From: Alteraurantiacibacter hainanensis | GTDB lineage: Bacteria > Pseudomonadota > Alphaproteobacteria > Sphingomonadales > Sphingomonadaceae | Reading direction: 5' to 3' | DNA: 64,000 nucleotides | NCBI RefSeq assembly: GCF_036321025.1 | Contig: NZ_JAZAPB010000002.1 | Span: 744,001 to 808,000, forward strand | Shown here: positions 32,560-40,930 of the stretch, piece after piece | How the letters are laid out: every line of letters begins with the position of its first letter | Numbering within the stretch: position 1 is the first letter of the stretch | Position numbers and translations under genes: made by a program | Notes under the pieces: model-generated | Told to the model about the DNA's origin: nothing | Databases searched by the model: none | What the model saw: the letters and a program-made list of their open reading frames with translations, nothing else

Positions 32560-35500
32560 GCGCTGATCGTAACGATCTTCCTTTGCTGGCGGTAAAGCGC
32601 CCGCTGCTGATCGGCGTCCTCAACCTGCTGATCGTGCTGGCCGGAATGGCAGCCTATTTCGGCGTCGAGGTGCGCGAACTGCCCGACGTCGATCGTCCCA
32701 TCGTCACAGTCTCCGCCACGTTTCCCGGCGCTGCTCCCGAAACGATGGACGCCGAAGTCACCAGCGTTCTCGAAAATGCCGCCGCCAGGGTCAGCGGAAT
32801 TCGCGAAATCCGCTCCTCCAGCGAGGAAAACAACTCGCGCATCCGGATCGAGTTCAACCCCGGTGCCGATCTCGATACGGCGGCGGCCGATATCCGGGAG
32901 GCAGTGTCGCGCGTGACGCGCGAATTGCCCGACAGGGTGGAACAGGTGCGCGTGGTCAAGGCCGACGAGGATGCCGAATCCATCCTCACCATCGCCGTCA
33001 CCAGCGATCGATACGATACCGCCAGCCTCACGCAGATCGTCCAGAACGACATCATTCCTGAAATTCTCACCGCCGAGGGTGTGGCCAGCATCGACGAATT
33101 CGGTTCGCGCCCCCAGCAGCTGCGCGTCGCCATCGATCCGCAGCGGCTCAACCGCTTCGGCCTGACGATTTCGGACGTGGCCGCCGCGCTGGAGCGCGCC
33201 CCGTTCGACGTTCCGGTTGGCAGCTTCCGCAGCGATGCGCAGGAACTGATCGTTCGGGCCGAAGCCAACGCCAGCAATCCCGAGCGCGTGCGCGACGTAG
33301 TGATCGACGGCACGACACGGATCGGCGACGTGGCGGAGGCCTATTTCGCGCCCGCCGATGCCACCAACTTCGTGCGCCTGAACGGCGAGCCCGTCGTGGG
33401 CCTGGGCGTCATCCGTCAGGCCGGGTCCAACACCATCGACATCTCGGATTCGGTGAACGAGACCGTTCGCCGGGTGAACGAGCGGTTCGACGATATCTCC
33501 ATCCGGGTGATATCGGACGACGCCGAATTCATCCGCACGTCGGTGCGCGAGGTTCTGATCACCCTGGGTTTCACGATCCTCGTGGTGCTCGTGACCATGC
33601 TGGTGTTTTTCCGTGCCATCGGCCCCACCATCATTCCCGCAACGACCATCCCCGTCGCCCTGATGGGAGTGATCGCCGGCATCTGGCTGATGGGCTTTTC
33701 CATCAACCTGCTGACCCTGCTCGCGCTGGTGCTCGCGACCGGGCTGATCGTGGACGATGCCATCGTCGTGCTGGAAAACGCGCAGCGATTGCAGAACAAG
33801 GGGTTCGGCAAGCGCGCGGCGGCGGTGCTGGGCACGCGGCAGGTGTTCTTCGCCGTGGTCGCCACGACAGCCGTCCTAGTATCGGTATTCGTGCCGATAT
33901 CCTTCCTGCCATCGCAGGCCGGGCGGCTGTTCCGGGAATTCGGCTTCGTCCTGGCGCTGGCGGTAGTCCTGTCGTCCTTCGTCGCCCTGTCGTTGGTTCC
34001 GGCCCTGGCCGCGCGCATCGACCTTACCAGCGACGACGACCGCAGCGAGGGTCGTCTGCGGCAGGTCAGCGACTGGCTGGCCCGCACAGGCGGTGCGATC
34101 CGCAAGCTCTACACGGGCGCGCTCCACGCCTGCCTCGGCCGGCCATGGGTAACCTTGGGCTCCTGCGTTGCCGTCGCGCTTGCCAGCGGGCTCCTCTATC
34201 TCTCGCTCGACAACGAACTGGTGCCCGACGAGGACCGCGGATCGGTGCGCGTGCGGGCGCAGGGGCCGGACGGCGTGGGCCTCGCCTTCATGGACCGCGA
34301 ACTGGACGAGATCGAGGCCGTCCTCCAGCCGTTGGTGGAGGATGGCACGATCGTCTCCATGCTGTCGATTGTCGGTCGCTACGATCCCAACCGCGTGCAG
34401 GTGAATGCCGAACTGGCCCCCTGGGACGAACGCGACATAGGGCAGACGGAGGTGGTGCAGCAGCTGCGCGAACCGCTTGAGCGCATCCCCGGCTCACGCG
34501 CTTCTCCCAGCGGACGCGGGACCTTGAGCTTCGGCGGAGGGGGCAACGACAGCATAGAGGTGGCGCTGACCGGCGCAGAATACGAAGGCATCTACGCCTC
34601 TGCACAGGCCTTGGCGGAGGCGATCGATACGCAGTCCGAAATCCTCTCCAACCCGGATATCTCGTACCAGCCCACCCAGCCGCAGATATCGATCCAGATC
34701 GACCGGCGCAGCGCCGCCGACCTTGGCGCGGATCTCGACGATCTTTCGCTCACGCTGCGATCGATGGTCGGCGGCGAAGAGGTCGTCGATCTCAACGTGG
34801 GTGACCAGTCGATCCCGATCTTCCTCACCTCGCAGACGGTATCCATCACCAACCCCGAAGACCTGCGAAACCTGTACGTGCGCGGGCGCGACGGCCTCCT
34901 GATACCGCTGTCCAGCGTCACCACCATCGTCGAACAGGGCATAGCTGCCGAACTGGACCGCACCGAGCAGCGCCGCGCCATCGAAGTGGAGGCCGCCATT
35001 GCTCCGGGCGTGGCGCTGGCCGACGCAGTGGCCGAGATGGAGCGGCTGGCCGATGAAACAATCGCCGACGACATAGACATGCTGCTGCAGGGAGAGGCGC
35101 AGTCGTTGCAGGAAACCGGGAACGACCTGCTGCTGACCTACCTGTTCGCACTGGTGATCGTATTCCTCGTCCTGGTCGCGCAGTTCGAGGGGTTGATGAG
35201 CGCGCTGGTGGTGATCCTGTCCGTGCCCTTCGCGCTTGCCGCCGCCGTGCTGGCGCTTTTCCTGTCGGGCACATCGCTGAACATCTATTCGCAGATCGGG
35301 CTGGTGATGCTGATCGGCCTGATGGCGAAGAACGGCATCCTGATCGTCGAATTCGCAGACCAGTTGCGGCAGGAAGGTCGCGAACTGCGCGAGGCTATCG
35401 AGGAAGCGGCGACGATCCGCCTCCGCCCCATCGCCATGACGCTCGTCTCGACCGTCATCGGGGCGCTGCCGCTGATCCTTGCCAGCGGTGCAGGTGCCGA

Positions 35501-35687
35501 GGCTCGGCAATCGATTGGCTGGGTGATCTTCGGCGGCCTTGGCATAGCGGCGGTGTTCACGCTGTTCCTTACCCCGGTGATCTACCTTGGCCTGGCGAGG
35601 TTTGGTGAGCCGCGAAGCGTCGACCTGCGTCGCGTGCGTGAGGAAATCGAAGGGGCGGACGAGGCCGCCGCGCTGTCTGCCGCATGA
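32556..35687 (+). CDS. RND (HAE1 family) efflux pump inner-membrane subunit
   Basis: 1043 residues, standard HAE1 length. Twelve membrane segments are arranged as 1 + 5 and 1 + 5 around two large periplasmic loops. The proton-relay aspartates lie in TM4 within LATGLIVDDAIVVLEN, and TM10-11 contain GLMAKNGILIVEFADQ. It extrudes hydrophobic drugs or metabolites using the proton gradient. The GTG start overlaps the adaptor stop and its own stop overlaps the outer-membrane gene start, so the three proteins are made from one coupled transcript. Substrate cannot be deduced. Confidence 0.93.
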   Translation: MSADRNDLPLLAVKRPLLIGVLNLLIVLAGMAAYFGVEVRELPDVDRPIVTVSATFPGAAPETMDAEVTSVLENAAARVSGIREIRSSSEENNSRIRIEFNPGADLDTAAADIREAVSRVTRELPDRVEQVRVVKADEDAESILTIAVTSDRYDTASLTQIVQNDIIPEILTAEGVASIDEFGSRPQQLRVAIDPQRLNRFGLTISDVAAALERAPFDVPVGSFRSDAQELIVRAEANASNPERVRDVVIDGTTRIGDVAEAYFAPADATNFVRLNGEPVVGLGVIRQAGSNTIDISDSVNETVRRVNERFDDISIRVISDDAEFIRTSVREVLITLGFTILVVLVTMLVFFRAIGPTIIPATTIPVALMGVIAGIWLMGFSINLLTLLALVLATGLIVDDAIVVLENAQRLQNKGFGKRAAAVLGTRQVFFAVVATTAVLVSVFVPISFLPSQAGRLFREFGFVLALAVVLSSFVALSLVPALAARIDLTSDDDRSEGRLRQVSDWLARTGGAIRKLYTGALHACLGRPWVTLGSCVAVALASGLLYLSLDNELVPDEDRGSVRVRAQGPDGVGLAFMDRELDEIEAVLQPLVEDGTIVSMLSIVGRYDPNRVQVNAELAPWDERDIGQTEVVQQLREPLERIPGSRASPSGRGTLSFGGGGNDSIEVALTGAEYEGIYASAQALAEAIDTQSEILSNPDISYQPTQPQISIQIDRRSAADLGADLDDLSLTLRSMVGGEEVVDLNVGDQSIPIFLTSQTVSITNPEDLRNLYVRGRDGLLIPLSSVTTIVEQGIAAELDRTEQRRAIEVEAAIAPGVALADAVAEMERLADETIADDIDMLLQGEAQSLQETGNDLLLTYLFALVIVFLVLVAQFEGLMSALVVILSVPFALAAAVLALFLSGTSLNIYSQIGLVMLIGLMAKNGILIVEFADQLRQEGRELREAIEEAATIRLRPIAMTLVSTVIGALPLILASGAGAEARQSIGWVIFGGLGIAAVFTLFLTPVIYLGLARFGEPRSVDLRRVREEIEGADEAAALSAA

Positions 35688-37063
35688 TCGAAAGGCCGTT
35701 TCTGGTGCTTCTTGCGGGGCTGGGACTATCGGCCTGCAGCACGACCATCCCTGACGCGCCCGGCCCTTCCGAGATCGAACTGCCCGGTGAGTTCGCGGCG
35801 GACTATCGTCCTCCCCTGGGCGGCGAGGAGCGGTGGTGGAACGGCTTCGACGATGCAGAACTGACCACGCTCGTCGAGCAGGCACTGATCGTGAACTACG
35901 ACATCGCAGCCGCCCGCGAGAGGCTGGCGGCCTCGCGCGCGCTGCTGCGAGCCGAGCGCGGCGACCGGCTGCCCGCGATAGACGGCGTGGGCGACATCGG
36001 TTTCGACATCACCTCCGACAGCGACAGCGACACGCTTTCGGCCGGCGTCATCGGGCTGTTCGACCCGGATATCTCGGGCCGGCTCTCGGCCGAGATCGAG
36101 GCTGCCGCGGCAAGGGTCTCGGCGGCGGAATACCTGGTCGAGGATCGGCGGCGGATCGTGGCTGGCGAGGTGGCCCGCCAGTATATCGAACTGAGGCGCA
36201 CCGGGGAAAGACTGGCGCTGCTGGAGGAATCCACCGAGTTGCAGCAGGAAACGCTGCGGATCGTCACCCTGCGCTTCGAAGCGGGACTGTCGGCCAATCT
36301 CGATGTTCGCAGGGCCGCCGCGGACCTTGCCCAGACGCGCGCACAAAGGGGTCTGCTGGAACTGCAACGATCGCAGGCTGCCCATGCCCTGGCCGTGCTG
36401 ACCGGCGACATACCCGGTACGCCGCCGCCGGTCGGTGACAGGGCCGCCGGTGTGCCAACTTTCGAAGACGGCCTTCCCATCGGGTTTCCCGCAGACCTGC
36501 TGCGCCGGCGACCCGATGTCCTGGTGGCGGAAGCGGACCTGGTGGAGGCCGCGGCGGAGATCGGCATCGAGCGGGCGGACCTTCGTCCCTCGCTCGTCAT
36601 CTCCGGGCAGGCGCTGATCGGCGACGGCTCGTTCGGAGGGATCGTCTCCGACTTCCTGGGCAGCCTGGGGGCAGCCCTCGACCTGCCGTTGTTCGACGGC
36701 GGCCGTCGAAGGGCCGAGGTCGAAGCTGCCGAATACGAGATGCAGGCGCGATTCAGCGAGTACCGCCAATCCGTATTGCAGGCGATGGCGCAGGTGGAGA
36801 ACTCGCTTGTCGCAATAGAGGCCTATTCGAGCAGGAGCGATGATCTGCGTGAAGCCATCGCCGAGAGCGAAAGGGCGTTCGAACAATCCAACGCCTTGTA
36901 CCGGGAAGGGCTGGCAACCCTGTTCGACGTACTGGATTCGCAGCGGCAGCTCATCAGCAGCCGCCAGGCGCTTATCGACAGCGAGGCAGCGCTGGCGGCA
37001 TCGATTGTCGAACTCTACTCGTCGGTAGGTGGAGGAATGATCCCGGCGCCACAGGCCGGCTGA
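35684..37063 (+). CDS. outer-membrane efflux lipoprotein (OprM/NodT type)
   Basis: 459 residues. A signal peptide ends in the lipobox LGLSACS, giving a lipid-anchored outer-membrane factor. Two TolC-like repeats of long helices and short strands are visible: one starts WWNGFDDAELTTLVEQAL, the second around LLRRRPDVLVAEADLVEAAAEIG. The ATG overlaps the pump stop (ATGA). It forms the outer-membrane exit duct of this tripartite pump. It ends seven bases before the stop of a convergent peptidase gene. Confidence 0.9.
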   Translation: MIERPFLVLLAGLGLSACSTTIPDAPGPSEIELPGEFAADYRPPLGGEERWWNGFDDAELTTLVEQALIVNYDIAAARERLAASRALLRAERGDRLPAIDGVGDIGFDITSDSDSDTLSAGVIGLFDPDISGRLSAEIEAAAARVSAAEYLVEDRRRIVAGEVARQYIELRRTGERLALLEESTELQQETLRIVTLRFEAGLSANLDVRRAAADLAQTRAQRGLLELQRSQAAHALAVLTGDIPGTPPPVGDRAAGVPTFEDGLPIGFPADLLRRRPDVLVAEADLVEAAAEIGIERADLRPSLVISGQALIGDGSFGGIVSDFLGSLGAALDLPLFDGGRRRAEVEAAEYEMQARFSEYRQSVLQAMAQVENSLVAIEAYSSRSDDLREAIAESERAFEQSNALYREGLATLFDVLDSQRQLISSRQALIDSEAALAASIVELYSSVGGGMIPAPQAG

Positions 37064-37069
37064 TCAGCT

Positions 37070-37762
37070 TCAGTTCGCGGCTGCCGGATCCACGGAATAG
37101 CCGTCGACCCGGATTTCGTAGTGAACGTGCGGACCCGTGGAGCGCCCCGTGGAACCGGAGCGGCCGATCATCTGACCATCCTCGATAATGTCTCCCGGTC
37201 TCACGGAAACCGCGGAAAGATGTCCGTAGCGCGTTTCCACCCCGCCGCCGTGATCGATCGTGACGAGCAGTCCGTAGCCGCCCGACCATCCGGCCACGAC
37301 CACGCGGCCGCCCGATGTCGCCGAAACTGGCGTCCCCGTCGCCACCGCCAGGTCAAGACCCTGATGGCTGCTGCCGCGCCCGGTCAGGGGATGCACCCGG
37401 TAGCCATAGCGGCTGGAGAGGCGCGCGCCTGACACCGGCAGGCCGACAGGCAGGCTGGCATTCTCGGCACCCGGCCTGGGGCGCGTCGCGGAAAACCGCA
37501 CGGTCGCCATTCCGTTTTCATCTTCGCTGCGCACGGCATAGCGGGTCGCGCCCTGGACGGTATCGAAACCCACGGTCACTTCGGCGCGAGGCTGGGCGTT
37601 GACGCTGGCACTGCTGACAGAGGTGATCCAGACTTGGCCGGACCCGCCCGACAGGGCGATTTCGGGCGCTGACACATCCACATCCTGCGCGAGGCTTGCA
37701 GCCGGAAGGGTTGCAGCAAACGCTGCCCAAATCATGCCGATAGCGATGACCCCATTGCGCAT
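37070..37762 (-). CDS. M23 family peptidoglycan-type metallopeptidase
   Basis: 230 residues with a signal peptide (IAIGMIWAAFAATLPAASLAQ). The C-terminal LytM/M23 domain has both zinc motifs: HQGLDLAVATGTPV (H-x3-D) and GPHVHYE (H-x-H), with GYGLLVTIDHGGGVETRYGHL between. All zinc ligands are present, so it should be an active endopeptidase rather than an EnvC-type activator. It probably trims cell-wall crosslinks in the periplasm. The ATG with GGGGGTG ahead was chosen over one 19 codons upstream that would disrupt the signal peptide. Confidence 0.88.
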   Translation of the reverse strand: MRNGVIAIGMIWAAFAATLPAASLAQDVDVSAPEIALSGGSGQVWITSVSSASVNAQPRAEVTVGFDTVQGATRYAVRSEDENGMATVRFSATRPRPGAENASLPVGLPVSGARLSSRYGYRVHPLTGRGSSHQGLDLAVATGTPVSATSGGRVVVAGWSGGYGLLVTIDHGGGVETRYGHLSAVSVRPGDIIEDGQMIGRSGSTGRSTGPHVHYEIRVDGYSVDPAAAN

Positions 37763-37776
37763 GGCACCCCCGTGAA

Positions 37777-37795
37777 CCGGTTTACAGTTTACCGG
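37777..37795. promoter_or_regulatory. 19-base near-palindrome upstream of M23 gene
   Basis: CCGGTTTACAGTTTACCGG, 15 bases upstream of the M23 ATG. It reads as an imperfect palindrome (CCGGT...ACCGG) and also contains the direct repeat GTTTAC twice. Its position suits an operator over the transcription start or leader. The regulator is unknown. Confidence 0.4.
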
Positions 37796-38022
37796 ACAAG
37801 TATACTCAACTCCAGTCAAAATAGCGGCAGAGGCGTATCGGAGCGGGCCAAGTCGTTGGTTTTATACAAGTCCTCCAGATTGCCACATGGGGCGTTCCAG
37901 CAAAGAGGACTGCAAGTTAGATTGGGAAATGGTCTTGCTTTTCAGAGTCCTGATGTTGCCTGACGCTGAAATTTCCCTTACACCAGTTACCGCAAACGGC
38001 TTTCGACAGGGGTAGTTGGTTC

Positions 38023-38829
38023 GTGGCCGAAGGGGCAACTTTGAAACACTTTTTTGTCGTCAAGGCAGGGGATCTGCTGGCGCTGAATTACCTACCAGTC
38101 GAACACCAGTCCCCGGTCGGGGTCGAATGGATCAACAGGGGCAACGACAGGAAGCTTTCCCCCTCCACTCTGGAGCAGCTCCTCCGCACATTTCATCTGC
38201 AGGATGCCTCGCCCAGCATCGTAGCCCTGCGCGAATCCTCGGGCCTTCGGGTCATGTTCGAAACCGAGGGGCAGCGCGCGGCTTTCGCCCGCGAGTTCGA
38301 GGAGGCGCGGCGCATGGAGAAGGCGGAGCGTGAACATACGGTCACCGCGATCTTTCCCGACCTGGGGGCGGCCGAGACAGCGGCGAAGGAACTGTTCGCT
38401 CTGGAGGTACCCGAGGCTGCGATCTCGTTCCTGTGGCGCAGCAACCAGTTTACGGAGCCTTTCCCAGCGCGGGCCGGCCACACGAGGAGTCGCGTGCTGG
38501 CCAATGTCACAAGCGGCGGCATCGCCGGCGCTGCACTGGGCGTCGCCATACTGGTGATACCGGGCGTCGGGCCTGTCGCGGCGGCGGGCGCGGTGCTGGC
38601 ATCGGCCTACTCGGCCGTGGCCACGGCCAGCGGCATCATCGGGGCGACGGGCGCCGCCATGGCCACGATGTTGAGCGATATGGACGTCGACGGAATGGCG
38701 ACCAACCACCAGGAGCAGCAGCTGAAGCGGGGCCGCGTCTTCCTGGCCGTCGACCGTCGCAAGACCGAAGTGGCCGAGCAAAAAATCGTCCGTGTGCTGG
38801 AGCAAAACTGCGGACGGTGCGTAGTATAA
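38023..38829 (+). CDS. unknown protein with a glycine-zipper hydrophobic core
   Basis: 268 residues from a GTG start. I do not recognise the family. The first 100 residues are soluble-looking with no motif. Residues about 105-140 (TVTAIFPDLGAAETAAKELFALEVPEAAIS) resemble the alpha/beta repeat seen in DUF1269-type stress proteins. Residues about 160-225 are a Gly/Ala-rich stretch (SGGIAGAALGVAILVIPGVGPV, then further Gly-Ala repeats) like the glycine-zipper segment of those proteins, probably membrane-inserting. The C-terminus has two Cys near the end (QNCGRCVV). A membrane-associated stress protein is a guess. Confidence 0.6.
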   Translation: MAEGATLKHFFVVKAGDLLALNYLPVEHQSPVGVEWINRGNDRKLSPSTLEQLLRTFHLQDASPSIVALRESSGLRVMFETEGQRAAFAREFEEARRMEKAEREHTVTAIFPDLGAAETAAKELFALEVPEAAISFLWRSNQFTEPFPARAGHTRSRVLANVTSGGIAGAALGVAILVIPGVGPVAAAGAVLASAYSAVATASGIIGATGAAMATMLSDMDVDGMATNHQEQQLKRGRVFLAVDRRKTEVAEQKIVRVLEQNCGRCVV

Positions 38830-38931
38830 GTCGATGGAAGTGAAAGGGACTTTGGAGGGTCAGGAACTAAGGAGTTAAGTCATTCCCGGCCGAGTTACCC
38901 GATATTTACCAGATTGCGCGATATCTGCGGC

Positions 38932-39177
38932 ATGACCCAGAGGCGCCTTTCGATCATTCGATGGTTTCTACGCTCAGCAGCGGTGCTGCTGGCGCTGAAC
39001 GAGATCCGCGGCCTGATCCTCGCGGCACCGGTCTTCTACGCCATGTACCAGGCCGGAGGTTCTCTGATGGCCATCTGGCTCGGCGTCAGTTCGCTCCTCG
39101 GCATTGCGCTGTCCGTGATACTTCCGGTGTTCGTCCTGAAAAAAGTGGAGCAGCGGCTGGATCCCGAAGCGTCCTGA
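38932..39177 (+). CDS. small two-helix membrane protein, unknown
   Basis: 81 residues with two hydrophobic segments (about 15-40 and 44-68: LILAAPVFYAMYQAGG, then LGVSSLLGIALSVILPVFVL), ending in charged KKVEQRLDPEAS. No family is recognised. The ATG lacks a good ribosome site, and TTG six codons upstream is an alternative. It stands alone between the glycine-zipper gene and the long leader of the pilus locus. Confidence 0.45.
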   Translation: MTQRRLSIIRWFLRSAAVLLALNEIRGLILAAPVFYAMYQAGGSLMAIWLGVSSLLGIALSVILPVFVLKKVEQRLDPEAS

Positions 39178-39678
39178 CGGAATTCTTTCGGTCGCAATAG
39201 ACTTCGCGTCCAACCCGCTCGGCTATTAGCCAGGCTCCCCAACTACAGATGATCGGCCACTTGGCGAAGCCCACCCTGTTCGGGCTGGCCACCCACGCCC
39301 TCAACGAATCGACTGGCGGGCCGCGATTCGCGACTTGGCAGGTCGAGTCGCGCTTTCAGAAACTGTCCCCGGATGGAGCATTAGTGCAACATGGTTACCA
39401 ACCTGTTAACCGTGCACGTTAGGAAATTACCCCTCTAAGTAATTGCAAATCGGAGATGTTTTTTTCCGAGTTAAGGATTCTTTGCTTCGAGAACCGATTT
39501 TGCGGAAACTCTGAAGCGTCGAGGGGGCAGACACCAAGCGCCAGAACTGACGATCGAAATTCAAGCGAATCGGATCGAACAGGGGGCTGGCGCCAGGGTT
39601 CTACCTCAGACAGGAGCGGCAACCGGAAATAGAAGCCGGGCCGCGTGGTATGAACAACTGAAGAAGTGAGATATTGAC
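39178..39678. other. 500-base non-coding region upstream of flp
   Basis: No convincing gene on either strand. The notable content is a CtrA-like box at 39395-39411 and A/T-richer sequence after 39400 (39415-39480) than in most of the window, which suits a promoter and 5' leader for the pilin gene. The first 200 bases hold nothing I can identify. Confidence 0.6.
39395..39411. promoter_or_regulatory. CtrA-like binding site upstream of the pilin gene
   Basis: TTAC, seven bases (CAACCTG), TTAACC: this fits the CtrA consensus TTAA-N7-TTAAC with one mismatch. It is 268 bases upstream of the flp ATG. In Caulobacter pilA is CtrA-activated, so cell-cycle control of pilin expression is plausible here. 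The box is seen directly; binding is inferred. Confidence 0.5.
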
Positions 39679-39906
39679 ATGAAAACTTTCCTGAAGACTT
39701 TCATCGCTGACGAAACCGGCGCCTCGGCTGCCGAATACGCGCTGATCATCGCCGTCGTCGGCGTCGGCGTTGGTGCCGCCGCGCTGTTCCTCGGCGCGAA
39801 CGTCACGCGAGCCATCGAGGGTGCGGGCTCGGACGTCTACGAGTGCAGCGTCGACTCCACTGCGACCAACGCCGGTGGCGCGACTAACGGCACGAAGAGC
39901 TGCTAA
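39679..39906 (+). CDS. flp: Flp-type (type IVb) major pilin
   Basis: 75 residues, typical Flp pilin. A short basic leader ends at ETG, followed by ASAAEYALIIAVVGVGVGAAALF. The Gly, four residues, Glu-Tyr motif marks the prepilin cleavage site, to be cut by the CpaA peptidase encoded at 50901. The hydrophobic helix is followed by a short C-terminal tail with two Cys (YECSVDS...TKSC) that could form a disulfide. It has its own strong terminator 6 bases downstream, so it is expressed more than the assembly genes behind it. Confidence 0.95.
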   Translation: MKTFLKTFIADETGASAAEYALIIAVVGVGVGAAALFLGANVTRAIEGAGSDVYECSVDSTATNAGGATNGTKSC

Positions 39907-39912
39907 TTTGAG

Positions 39913-39950
39913 AAGGCCCCCGCGAGAAAGTTCTCGCGGGGGCCTTTTTA
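39913..39950 (+). terminator. strong intrinsic terminator after flp
   Basis: AAGGCCCCCGCGAGAA, two-base turn, TTCTCGCGGGGGCCTT, then TTTA: a 16-bp perfect GC-rich stem followed by a T-rich run. Placed between flp and cpaB, it should stop most transcripts after the pilin and let a fraction through to the assembly genes, or cpaB has its own promoter. Confidence 0.9.
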
Positions 39951-39993
39951 TTTGCTACAGTAATCTAACAGTTCACTTTCTGGGGGGAAAGTC

Positions 39994-40929
39994 ATGGGGG
40001 GTCGTAACCTCGCTATACTCGCGATTGCGGTAGTTCTCGGTATATTCGCTGTGTTCATGGCGAACGCCTGGTTCTCGGGCGTTGAAGAACAGCAAGAGCG
40101 CATTGCAGAGGAGCAGCAGTTGACGCGTATCGTCGTGGCGACGCAGCCGCTGCAGTTCGGTTCTCCTCTAACACCCGAAAATCTTCGGATGCAGAACTTC
40201 CCGGCTGGGGCAGTTCCGACCGGTGCTTTCATGACCATCGAAGATGCGATGCAGGGCGGGCGCGTGGCGCTTCGCCCTATAGTGCCGGGTGAGCCCGTTC
40301 TGGCAGACAAGGTCAGCGGGTCCGGGGGCCGCGCGGTGCTTTCGGCACTGCTGCCCGACGGGATGCGCGCCGTTTCCATCCCTGTGAGCGCAGTCACGGG
40401 GGTGTCCGGTTTCGTGCGGCCCGGCGACATCGTCGACATTATGCTGACCCGCCAGATCCCCGGCGAGGGTGCGACAGCGAATGACCAGATGATCGACGTG
40501 ATCATGGAAGGTGTTCCAGTTCTTGCCATCGACCAGGTGGCCAGTGACGACGCGACCGACCCGACGGTCGGCAGCACCGCGGTTGTCCAGGTTGATCAGT
40601 ACGGCGCGCAGAAGCTGGTGCTGGCCAACCGCCTGGGCCAGCTGACCCTGGCGCTGCGCAATGTCGAGAACCAGGAACCCGGCGCGCTCACCACGGTGAC
40701 GTCGCGCGATCTGGGCGATCCGAGCATCTATCTGGCGGGGCGCGCCTCCCGTTCGCCGCCGCCCAGCCAGCCCGCTCCGCAAATCGTTTATGCGCAGCCG
40801 TCCTATGCGCCGCCGCAGCAGCAGGCCTCGCAGCCTTCTGCGCCGCCGCGTCCGACGGGGCCGACCATGTCGGTGATCCGCGGTACGGAATCCACCGAAT
40901 ACCCTGTCGGTCGCCTGGGGGGGCGCTAA
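39994..40929 (+). CDS. cpaB: Flp pilus assembly protein CpaB/RcpC
   Basis: 311 residues. An N-terminal membrane anchor (LAILAIAVVLGIFAVFMANAW) precedes a SAF/beta-clip region (RIVVATQPLQFGSPLTPENL, then VLADKVSG) and the CpaB core (MRAVSIPVSAVTGVSGFVRP, then DIVDIMLTR). The last 70 residues are Pro/Ser/Gln-rich low complexity, as in many CpaB proteins. It is an inner-membrane/periplasmic scaffold that works with the CpaC secretin. GGGGGGAAAG lies just before the ATG. It is followed by cpaC after one base. Confidence 0.92.
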   Translation: MGGRNLAILAIAVVLGIFAVFMANAWFSGVEEQQERIAEEQQLTRIVVATQPLQFGSPLTPENLRMQNFPAGAVPTGAFMTIEDAMQGGRVALRPIVPGEPVLADKVSGSGGRAVLSALLPDGMRAVSIPVSAVTGVSGFVRPGDIVDIMLTRQIPGEGATANDQMIDVIMEGVPVLAIDQVASDDATDPTVGSTAVVQVDQYGAQKLVLANRLGQLTLALRNVENQEPGALTTVTSRDLGDPSIYLAGRASRSPPPSQPAPQIVYAQPSYAPPQQQASQPSAPPRPTGPTMSVIRGTESTEYPVGRLGGR

Positions 40930-40930
40930 G

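Noticed and set aside
34494..35885. 463-codon minus-strand frame over the RND pump
   Set aside because: Antisense shadow of a conserved pump; composition rich in Arg, Gln and His with no domain.
39178..39378. Possible tRNA or small gene in the flp leader
   Set aside because: No cloverleaf or T-loop could be built by eye, and short frames there lack ribosome sites and motifs.
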